Part shown: piece after piece, positions 9,919 to 17,208 of the stretch
Position numbering within the stretch: the first letter of the stretch is position 1
Layout: every line of letters starts with the position of its first letter
Assembly: GCA_051025295.1 (NCBI GenBank)
Contig: JBMGJV010000021.1
Source of the DNA: KBS-83 sp051025295
GTDB taxonomy: Bacteria > Acidobacteriota > Terriglobia > Terriglobales > Acidobacteriaceae
Strand: one strand, 5' to 3'
Length of the DNA: 64,000 nt
The notes under the pieces: model-generated
Databases searched by the model: none
What the model saw: the letters and a program-made list of their open reading frames with translations, nothing else
Told to the model about the DNA's origin: nothing
Translations under genes and position numbers: made by a program

Positions 9919-9947
9919 GCGGGGACTGCGTCTATCGCGGTCCTCGC
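9919..9947 (+). other. 12-bp RNA hairpin between transketolase and HAD gene
   Basis: GCGGGGACTGCG (9919-9930) can pair with CGCGGTCCTCGC (9936-9947), including two G-U pairs, around TCTAT. No T-run follows, so it is not a standard intrinsic terminator. It could mark a transcript end, stabilise RNA, or reduce read-through into the HAD gene. Confidence 0.4.
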
Positions 9948-9994
9948 CGCATCCATAGGCCAGCGAGCGAGCAGGAACGAACGGATTCGCCATC

Positions 9995-10651
9995 ATGCCC
10001 ACGGAAGCATCCCCGCACCAGCCAGCCCCCGGCGACGCACGCATCCAGGCTATCTATTGGGACATCGGTGGCGTTCTGCTTACCAATGGCTGGGATCATG
10101 AAGAGCGCGCCCGCGTGCTCGCGCAGTTCTCAATCGATCGCGCTGAGTACGAGCCGCGTCACGAAGAGGCGAACGACCGCTGGGAGCGAGGCGAGATCAG
10201 CGATCGGCAATTCCTCGAGCAGACCGTCTTCTTCAAAGAGCGCAGCTTCACGCCAGAGCAGTTTCTTGCTGCCCTGTGGCGCGAGTCGCAGTGGCTGCCC
10301 GGCGGCGCGCGCAACGTCATCACCGCGGCGCGGCAGCACAGCGGGCTCAAGATGGCGATGCTCAACAACGAGTCGGGCCCGCTCAATGACTACCGCATCG
10401 ATACCTTCGGGCTGGCGCAGTTTTTCGATGGATTCTTCTGCTCCGCGTATCTTGGAATGCGCAAGCCGGAGCCGCGCATCTTCACCACCGGGGCCGCGCT
10501 GCTCCATGTTGCCCCGGAAGCCTGCTGCTTCATCGACGATCGGGAGAAGAACTGTGCAGCCGCAGCATCTGTCGGCATGCATGCGATCCAGTACAAGGGC
10601 GAGCAGCAGTTAACCGAGAGCCTTCGCGCACTCGGTGTGCGATTGAACTAA
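9995..10651 (+). CDS. HAD-superfamily hydrolase (subfamily IA)
   Basis: This 218-residue protein is a haloacid-dehalogenase-superfamily phosphatase of the YihX-like type. The nucleophile motif is IYWDIGGVLLTNGW (the second Asp of the usual DxD is Gly, as in many proteins of this subgroup). Motif II is in MLNNES, the motif III Lys is in GMRKPEPRIF, and motif IV is CFIDDREKNC. A helical cap lies at about residues 35-100. Relatives dephosphorylate small phosphorylated sugars or nucleotides. Its position between transketolase and gnd suggests a sugar-phosphate substrate, by context only. The ribosome site is weak. The 44 bp to gnd suggest cotranscription. Confidence 0.8.
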   Translation: MPTEASPHQPAPGDARIQAIYWDIGGVLLTNGWDHEERARVLAQFSIDRAEYEPRHEEANDRWERGEISDRQFLEQTVFFKERSFTPEQFLAALWRESQWLPGGARNVITAARQHSGLKMAMLNNESGPLNDYRIDTFGLAQFFDGFFCSAYLGMRKPEPRIFTTGAALLHVAPEACCFIDDREKNCAAAASVGMHAIQYKGEQQLTESLRALGVRLN

Positions 10652-10694
10652 GAGTTTCGACAAGCGTGAGCAGCGGAAGCTGAGAGGAGACACG

Positions 10695-11600
10695 ATGGAA
10701 TTGGGAATGATCGGTCTGGGCAAGATGGGCTTCAACATGGCGACGCGCCTGCGCGAGGGCGGTCACACCGTCGTCGGCTTCGACTTCAACAACGACGTCG
10801 TCAACAAGCTGACCAGCGATGGCTCGAAGGGTGTCCATACCCTCGAAGATCTGGTGAAGGGCCTCAAGACGCCACGCGCGATCTGGCTTATGGTTCCATC
10901 GGGCGATCCCGTGGATGAGACCATCGCCAAGCTCGAGCCGCTGATGGAAAAGGGCGACATCTTTATCGATGGCGGTAACTCGAACTACAAGGACACCCAG
11001 CGCCGCGCCAAGGCCGAGGAGGCCAAGGGCTTCCACTTTGTCGACTGCGGCACGTCCGGCGGCGTGTGGGGACTCAAAGAGGGTTACAGCATGATGGTGG
11101 GCGGTCCCGAGGATGTTGTGAACCACCTCCGGCCCATCTTCGAAACGCTCGCGCCCGGCAAGGATCAGGGCTGGGGTCGTGTCGGACCGGCAGGCGCCGG
11201 TCACTACGTCAAGATGGTGCACAACGCCATCGAGTACGGCATGATGCAGGCCTACGCCGAGGGCTTCTCCATCCTCGAGCACAAGGAAGAAATGCACTTC
11301 GACTTGGCACAGATTGGCGAGATCTGGCGCTACGGTTCGGTCATTCGTTCGTGGCTGCTCGACCTCACCACCGAAGCGCTCCAGAAGAATCCGAAACTCG
11401 ATGGCCTCGAAGCCTACGTGGTCGACTCGGGCGAAGGGCGCTGGACCGTCATGGAAGCCATCGACCTCAACGTCTCCGCGCCCGTCATCACCGAATCGCT
11501 GATTCGTCGCATCCGTTCGCGGGAAGACAACAACTTCTCCGACCGCATGCTCGCCATCATGCGCAACGCGTTCGGCGGACACGCCATCAAGAAGGCCTAA
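10695..11600 (+). CDS. gnd: 6-phosphogluconate dehydrogenase, decarboxylating (short form)
   Basis: This 301-residue protein oxidatively decarboxylates 6-phosphogluconate to ribulose 5-phosphate. The Rossmann start is MELGMIGLGKMGFNMATRL, the substrate loop is IDGGNSNYKDTQRRA and CGTSGGVWGLKEGYSMMVGG, and the catalytic Lys lies in GAGHYVKMVHNAIEYGMMQA. At about 300 residues it belongs to the short, usually NAD-preferring GndA/YqeC-like class, not the 470-residue class. The cofactor preference is inference. AGAGGAGA precedes the ATG. It is followed after 39 bp by zwf and then pgl and glk, forming an oxidative pentose phosphate operon. Confidence 0.94.
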   Translation: MELGMIGLGKMGFNMATRLREGGHTVVGFDFNNDVVNKLTSDGSKGVHTLEDLVKGLKTPRAIWLMVPSGDPVDETIAKLEPLMEKGDIFIDGGNSNYKDTQRRAKAEEAKGFHFVDCGTSGGVWGLKEGYSMMVGGPEDVVNHLRPIFETLAPGKDQGWGRVGPAGAGHYVKMVHNAIEYGMMQAYAEGFSILEHKEEMHFDLAQIGEIWRYGSVIRSWLLDLTTEALQKNPKLDGLEAYVVDSGEGRWTVMEAIDLNVSAPVITESLIRRIRSREDNNFSDRMLAIMRNAFGGHAIKKA

Positions 11601-11639
11601 GTCGGTCGGCTCTAACCAGAATCGAGCAGGAGGATGCAA

Positions 11640-13184
11640 ATGGCAGCAGCAGCGGTGACACAGGCCCAGGTCGATCCCGAGACAATCAAGCGTGCGCGCG
11701 GACACGAGCGTACCCCCGAGCCCACCGTGGTCGTCATCTTTGGCGCGTCGGGTGACCTGACGAAACGCAAGCTGCTGCCGGCCCTGTTTCATCTCGAGCA
11801 GGCGGGCCTGCTGCCGCAGCAGTTTGCGGTGGTCGGCGTGGCGCGGCGTCCGCTCGGCGACGGCTTCGCGAAGGACATGCGTGAAGGCATCGTTGAATTC
11901 GGCGGCGTCAAGGCGGACGACGCGAAGCTGAATGAATTCATCCAGAAGGTGAGCTATCACCAGATGGATTTCGACGATCATGAAGGCTACGCCAACCTCA
12001 AGAAGTTGTTAGACCAGATCGACCAGAAGCAGGGAACCAAGGGCAACCGTCTCTTCTACCTCGCCGTCGCGCCCGAGTACTTCGCCGACATCATGAACCA
12101 GCTCGGCGAACAGAAGATGGCGCAGCCGCAGAAGGGAACCGTTCACTGCATTATCGAGAAGCCGTTCGGTCACGACCTCGAGTCCGCGCGCAAGCTGAAT
12201 GACGATGTCAATTCGGTCTTCCGCGAAGAGCAGGTCTTCCGCATCGATCACTATCTCGGCAAGGAGACGGTGCAGAACATCCTCGTCTTCCGCTTCGCCA
12301 ACGGCATGTTCGAGCCGGTCTGGAATCGTAACTACATCGATCACGTGCAGATCACGGCAGCCGAAGAGATCGGCATCGAAGGCCGCGGGCCCTTCTACGA
12401 AAGCGCCGGCGCACTCCGCGATGTCATCCAGAACCACGTCATGGAACTGCTCTCCTTCGTCGCCATGGAGCCGCCCGTCTCCTTCGAGGCCGACGCGCTC
12501 CGGCGTGAGAAGGTCAAAGTCTGGCGCGCCATTCAGCCCATCCCGCTCGAGGACACAGTCCGCGGCCAGTACGGCCCGGGCAAGGTGAAGGATCAGGACG
12601 TCAAGGGCTACCGGCAGGAGGAGCGCGTCGATCCGAACTCGGTGCGCGAGACCTATGCCGCCCTGCGAGTCGAGATCGACAACTGGCGCTGGGCGGGCGT
12701 TCCCTTCTATATCCGGGCAGGCAAGCGCCTGGCCAAGCGATCGACCGAGATCGCCATCCAGTTCAAGCAACCGCCTCAGTTACTTTTCAAGGACCTGGGC
12801 GGCCAGTGCAGCGAAATCCAGCCGAACATCATCAGCATGCGCATCCAGCCGAACGAAGGCATCTCCCTCCGCTTTGGCGCGAAGGTGCCCAGTCCGAACA
12901 TGGAAGTCTGTCCGGTCATCATGAACTTCGACTACTCGCAGGCCTTCGGCAAAAACTCGGCCAACGGTTACGAGCGCCTCCTGCTCGATGCCATGCTTGG
13001 CGACGCCACCCTGTTCGCCCACCGCGAAGGCGTCGAAGCAACCTGGTCGCTGCTGACTCCCGTGCTTGAGAAGTGGGAGGCAAACAAACCCACCGACCTG
13101 CCCAATTACGCAGCCGGCACCTGGGGACCCAAGGCAGCCGACGAGCTGCTCGGGCGCGATGGCCGCGCCTGGCGGAGGGAGTAG
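11640..13184 (+). CDS. zwf: Glucose-6-phosphate 1-dehydrogenase
   Basis: This 514-residue enzyme oxidises glucose 6-phosphate to 6-phosphogluconolactone and opens the oxidative pentose phosphate pathway. The dinucleotide loop is VVIFGASGDLTKRKLLPALF; the active-site signature is RIDHYLGKETVQN with the upstream IIEKPFGHDLESA. I prefer the ATG at 11640 over the one at 11634 because AGGAGG (11628-11633) abuts the earlier codon but stands six bases from the later one. Length and motifs are standard. The stop lies two bases before the pgl start, so translation is probably coupled. Confidence 0.96.
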   Translation: MAAAAVTQAQVDPETIKRARGHERTPEPTVVVIFGASGDLTKRKLLPALFHLEQAGLLPQQFAVVGVARRPLGDGFAKDMREGIVEFGGVKADDAKLNEFIQKVSYHQMDFDDHEGYANLKKLLDQIDQKQGTKGNRLFYLAVAPEYFADIMNQLGEQKMAQPQKGTVHCIIEKPFGHDLESARKLNDDVNSVFREEQVFRIDHYLGKETVQNILVFRFANGMFEPVWNRNYIDHVQITAAEEIGIEGRGPFYESAGALRDVIQNHVMELLSFVAMEPPVSFEADALRREKVKVWRAIQPIPLEDTVRGQYGPGKVKDQDVKGYRQEERVDPNSVRETYAALRVEIDNWRWAGVPFYIRAGKRLAKRSTEIAIQFKQPPQLLFKDLGGQCSEIQPNIISMRIQPNEGISLRFGAKVPSPNMEVCPVIMNFDYSQAFGKNSANGYERLLLDAMLGDATLFAHREGVEATWSLLTPVLEKWEANKPTDLPNYAAGTWGPKAADELLGRDGRAWRRE

Positions 13185-13186
13185 CC

Positions 13187-13993
13187 GTGCCCAGGCCGAT
13201 CCGCGTCGAGTACCACGTCTTCGACAATGGCGATGCGTTCACCGAGGGCGCAACCGACTACTACGCGAACCGCCTCGCGGAGTTTGGCTCCACCGTGCCC
13301 ATCGTGCAGCAGATCAACATCGCCTTCTCCGGCGGCACCACGCCGAAAGCGATCTTCGAGCTCCTCGCCGATGACACAAAGCCCTATCGAGCATTGGTCC
13401 CCTGGGAGCGGCTCGGGTTCTTCTTCGTCGACGAGCGCAGCGTGCCGCCCGACAATCCGGACAGCAACTACGGCATGGCCGAGCGCGCCCTGCTCAGCCG
13501 CGTTCCCATCGAGCCCTCGCAGGTGCATCGCTTCGCCGGCGAACTCGATCCGGAAGAGGCCGCAGCCAAGTATGAGTCGGCGATCCGCGGTGTCTTTCGC
13601 CTCGAAGGCGCGCAGATGCCCATCTTCCAGCTCATCTCCCTCGGCATGGGCGACGACGGCCACACCGCGTCGCTCTTCCCGCACACCGAGGCTCTGCATG
13701 AGCTCGGCCGCATCGCCGTCGCCAACCAGGTCCCGCAGAAGGACACCTGGCGGCTGACCCTGACCTGGCCCGTCATCAACCAGGCGCACGATGTCTCCTT
13801 CCTCCTCAAGGGCGCCGCCAAGGCAGAGGTCTTGCGCCGCGTGTTTCTCGGCGGCTACGATCCCGAAGCACTCCCCTCGCAGCTGATCCGACCGGCCTCT
13901 GGACGGCTGACACTGCTGCTGGACCGCGATGCGGCGGCGCTGCTGCCCCCGCCCGACGCAACCGGCCGAGGAGTGCTGGAGGTCACGCATTGA
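13187..13993 (+). CDS. pgl: 6-phosphogluconolactonase (DevB type)
   Basis: This 268-residue protein hydrolyses 6-phosphogluconolactone to 6-phosphogluconate. It carries the SugarP-isomerase-like fold motifs of the DevB family: INIAFSGGTTPKAIFELL, the FFFVDERSVPPDNPDSNYGM segment and LGMGDDGHTASLFPHT. The frame is open for 38 codons upstream inside zwf, but the GTG at 13187 follows GGAGGGAG, sits two bases after the zwf stop and gives the normal length. The 3' end overlaps the glucokinase start by four bases. It completes the zwf-pgl-gnd set. Confidence 0.94.
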   Translation: MPRPIRVEYHVFDNGDAFTEGATDYYANRLAEFGSTVPIVQQINIAFSGGTTPKAIFELLADDTKPYRALVPWERLGFFFVDERSVPPDNPDSNYGMAERALLSRVPIEPSQVHRFAGELDPEEAAAKYESAIRGVFRLEGAQMPIFQLISLGMGDDGHTASLFPHTEALHELGRIAVANQVPQKDTWRLTLTWPVINQAHDVSFLLKGAAKAEVLRRVFLGGYDPEALPSQLIRPASGRLTLLLDRDAAALLPPPDATGRGVLEVTH

Positions 13994-15021
13994 TTCTTGC
14001 TGGCGACGTCGGTGGCACCAAAGTCGCGCTCGCGCTGTTCGATTTTCAGGATGGAAACCTGCATCACCTGGCCGAGGAGCGCTATCCGGCGAAGGACTAC
14101 GCCGGGCTCGAAGAGATCGTCCGCACGTTCCTGAGTCAGTACAAGCAGGAAGGTCAGATCTCGGCTGCCTGCTTCGGCGTGCCCGGCCCCGTGCGCCATG
14201 GTGTGCTGCGGCTCACCAACCTTCCCTGGACGCTCGACAGCCGCAAGCTCTCGCTCGATCTCGGCATCGACCATCTCTTCCTGATCAACGATCTCGAAGC
14301 CAACGGCTACGGCATCCCGGAGCTCAAGTCCGAACAGATCTTCACGCTCAGCCCTGGTGATCCGAGCGCCGCGGGCAATCGCGCTCTCATCTCCGCCGGC
14401 ACCGGCCTCGGCGAGGCCTTCATCATTTGGAACGGCAAGCGGCACATTCCCATGGCGTCCGAAGGCGGTCACTGCGACTTCGCCCCACGCAATGAGGACG
14501 AGATCGGGTTGCTGCGCTATCTGCAGAAGAAGCTCGGCGGACGCGTCAGCTATGAGCGCGTCATCGCCGGCGTCGGCATCAAGAGCGTCTACGAGTACCT
14601 GCGTGACGATCAGAAGATGGACGAGCCGAAGTGGCTGCGCGAGCGCATGGAAACAGAAGATCCGAATGCTGTGATTGGCGAAGTCGGCGAAGCAGGCCAG
14701 AACGAGCTCTGCGTCAAGACGCTCGACATGGTCGTGAGTGCCTACGGCGCCGAAACCGGCAATCTTGTCCTCAAGATCCTCGCCATCGGCGGTGTCTACC
14801 TGGGCGGCGGCATCGCCCCGAAGATCCTCAGAAAGCTCCAGGATGGTTCCTTCATGCGCGCCTTCACTGACAAAGGTCGCCTCAGCGACCTGCTCGTGCA
14901 GACCCCGGTGCGCATCATCCTCGAAAGCCGCGCTGCGCTGATCGGCGCTGCGGCCTTCGCCGAAGCACGAGCTACAGAACTCAGCGGGCACTCCGAGCGG
15001 GCGGCATCCGTTGAAGGATGA
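13990..15021 (+). CDS. glk: Glucokinase (ROK-independent Glk family)
   Basis: This 343-residue protein phosphorylates glucose to glucose 6-phosphate with ATP (PF02685). The phosphate-binding loop is ILAGDVGGTKVALALFDF; the catalytic Asp is in FLINDLEANGYGI; ISAGTGLGEAFI and SEGGHCDFAPRNEDE follow as in E. coli Glk. The start is TTG at 13990, overlapping the pgl stop by four bases, which implies translational coupling. Its product is the substrate of Zwf, encoded upstream, and GH15-released glucose would be its substrate. No membrane segment is seen; it is cytoplasmic. The 3' end overlaps the next gene by 11 bases. Confidence 0.94.
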   Translation: MILAGDVGGTKVALALFDFQDGNLHHLAEERYPAKDYAGLEEIVRTFLSQYKQEGQISAACFGVPGPVRHGVLRLTNLPWTLDSRKLSLDLGIDHLFLINDLEANGYGIPELKSEQIFTLSPGDPSAAGNRALISAGTGLGEAFIIWNGKRHIPMASEGGHCDFAPRNEDEIGLLRYLQKKLGGRVSYERVIAGVGIKSVYEYLRDDQKMDEPKWLRERMETEDPNAVIGEVGEAGQNELCVKTLDMVVSAYGAETGNLVLKILAIGGVYLGGGIAPKILRKLQDGSFMRAFTDKGRLSDLLVQTPVRIILESRAALIGAAAFAEARATELSGHSERAASVEG

Positions 15022-15418
15022 CACTGCGCTCACAACCCCCGCCAAGGCCTCCGCAGCGAAACGCCGCGGGCTGAGTTACGTAGTGCATCTCGCCTGCCTC
15101 CTGCTCCTGCTGCCGGGTTCTCTCTGGGCCCACGCCGTGCTTGTGCGGTCCACGCCCGCGGACCATACCAGCATCAAGCCAGGTCCGCAGACCATCACGC
15201 TCACCTATAACTCGCGCATCGATGCTGCGCGCTCGACGCTCGTGCTCGTTCGGCCGGACGGCACACGCCAGACACTTCCGCTCGCGCCAAAAAGCGCCGT
15301 CAACATTCTCGCGACGCAAACAGATCTTTCGCGCTCGGGTGACTACCAGGTGCAGTGGCAGGTCCTTTCCGTCGATGGCCATATCACGCGGGGCACTCTG
15401 CAGTTTCACGTTGAGTAG
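15011..15418 (+). CDS. copC: CopC-domain copper resistance protein
   Basis: This small protein (about 135 residues) has a signal or anchor segment (VVHLACLLLLLPGSLWAHA) followed by a CopC/YobA domain. The mature end begins HAVLVRSTPADHTSIKPGP, with the N-terminal His that binds Cu(II) in CopC proteins, and the C-terminal DGHITRGTLQFHVE includes the second His site. The domain binds copper in the periplasm. The start is uncertain: the TTG at 15011 overlaps glk by 11 bases, and a GTG inside the signal segment is an alternative. The gene next downstream is copD-like, the usual partner. Confidence 0.85.
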   Translation: MKDDTALTTPAKASAAKRRGLSYVVHLACLLLLLPGSLWAHAVLVRSTPADHTSIKPGPQTITLTYNSRIDAARSTLVLVRPDGTRQTLPLAPKSAVNILATQTDLSRSGDYQVQWQVLSVDGHITRGTLQFHVE

Positions 15419-15502
15419 CCTGACTATTCCGAGTAACCGACACCCTCCGCAGTCCCGCTTAGCCCTGCGCGCATCCACTGGTGCGGAACGGGTCATCGCT
15501 GC

Positions 15503-17118
15503 TTGATCTGGCTGCTGAACGACTTCGATCTGCTCTCTGTCCTGCTGCACGCAATCATCCTTGCGCTTGAGTCGCTGCTCGTCGGTGGCGTCCTGTTCGT
15601 CCTCGTCGTCGCCCTCCCCGCCGGCTCACCTGCGCCCGCGCTCGCGGCGTCTCTCCGCGGGCTGCGCATCGCGGCCGTCTCCATCGCTGCTGCTCTCGTG
15701 CTCTCGTTTCTTCTCGCGGCGGCCATCCTCGTCGGCAGCGCAGGCGTCAGCGTTCGCGAAGCCGTCTCTGCCGGCCCGCTGCTGGCGCAGGCGTCCGCTG
15801 CTCTGTGTGCGTTGCTGGTCTTCGCACTGGCGCGTGGGCAAGCGCTCCAGCACCGTGCGATCCGTGTGCTGTTGCTCTCACTCGCCCTCGGTCTCACCGC
15901 GGCACTCGTCTCACTCAGCCATGCGGCCGCCCAGATGCAACATCGAGCATGGCTGCTGCTGCTCACCAGCGCGCACCACCTTGGCACTGCCGCTTGGGTC
16001 GGCGCCATGCCATTCCTGATCGTCACGCTCCGTCGAACAGAAGATCTGCCGGTCGCGCGACGCATCCTCCGCCGCTACTCCGCGATGGCGCTGGCTGCCG
16101 CCACATCGCTGGTCGCCGCAGGCCTCGGCCTTGCGTGGGCCTATGTCGGCACAGTCGACGGACTCTACGGCACCACCTACGGCGTCATGGTGCTGGTCAA
16201 GGTTTGCCTGCTCGCGCTCATGCTCTCGCTCGGTGCTGCCACTGGTACGCCGTGCGTGAGATCGACCGCGCCCCGCAACCGCTGCTGTTGCGCATCCGCC
16301 GTTTCGCCGAGGTCGAACTCGGCCTCGGCCTCACCGCCATTCTGGTCGCCGCCTCACTCACGTCGCAGCCGCCCGCCATCGACATCGTGCAGGGCCGGCT
16401 CACGTGGGCGGACATCGAAGCGCGCCTGCACTGGGAAGCGCCTCGCCTCCACAGTCCGCCGCTCCAGGCGCTCGCTCCGCCCACCAGCCTCGACCAGGCC
16501 GTGCAGCAAGTGCAATTTGGCAAGACTGCCGACAGCGATGCCAACGATCGCGCATGGTCGGAGTACAACCACCATTGGGCCGGCCTGGTCGTCCTGCTCG
16601 CGGGTGCGCTCGCGCTGGCCAGCCGCTCAAACACATTGCGTTGGGCGCGCCTTTGGCCGCTCAGCTTTGCCGGCCTTGCGCTCTTTATCCTGCTTCGCGC
16701 AGATCCTGAAAATTGGCCACTCGGACCACGCCCCTTCTGGGGCAGCTTCTTCGCGCCCGATGTGCTTGAGCATCGCCTCGCCGCCCTGCTCATCCTTGCC
16801 TTCGCCGTCTTCGAAGGCATGGTGCAGTTGGGCGCGTTGCGCAGAGCGTGGGCCCGGTACGCATTCCCCGCGATGTGCGTGCTTGGCGGCGCGCTGCTCC
16901 TCACGCACAGCCACAGCTCCACGACCGGCCGAGACGAACTGCTCGCCGAGATCACCCACAGTGCGCTTGCCTTGTGCGCAGCACTTGCCGGCTGGGCGCG
17001 TTGGCTCGAGTTACGGCTGCCGCCCGAGCAGGTGCGCGCACGCCGCATCGCCGCGTATGTCTGGCCGATCGCCCTGATGATGGTCGGTGTCGTTCTGCTC
17101 GACTACCGCGAGATATAA
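15503..17118 (+). pseudogene. copD: CopD-like copper transport membrane protein with internal frame break
   Basis: The region encodes a polytopic membrane protein of about 538 residues related to CopD, thought to move copper across the inner membrane with CopC. The first part (from TTG 15503) has many hydrophobic helices and the CopD landmark TSAHHLGTAAWVGAMPFL. After LSLGAA at about 16240 the frame is lost; WYAVREIDRAPQPLLLRIRR resumes in the -1 frame at 16243 and runs through further helices to 17118. Restoring one A (GCC AAC TGG for GCC ACTGG) repairs the usual N-W pair. The missing base lies in a two-A context, so an assembly error is a live alternative. It forms a pair with copC. Confidence 0.8.
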
Positions 17119-17208
17119 GTCACAATCGCTCGCTGCCCACTCTTCCTTTACATTGATTGGTTGTGCCCGAGTTCCCCCCCGGGCTGATTCTGGCTCTTGA
17201 GGTCGTCC

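Noticed and set aside
10530..11981. A 483-codon minus-strand frame across gnd and zwf
   Set aside because: Antisense to two strongly conserved genes; no ribosome site or domain.
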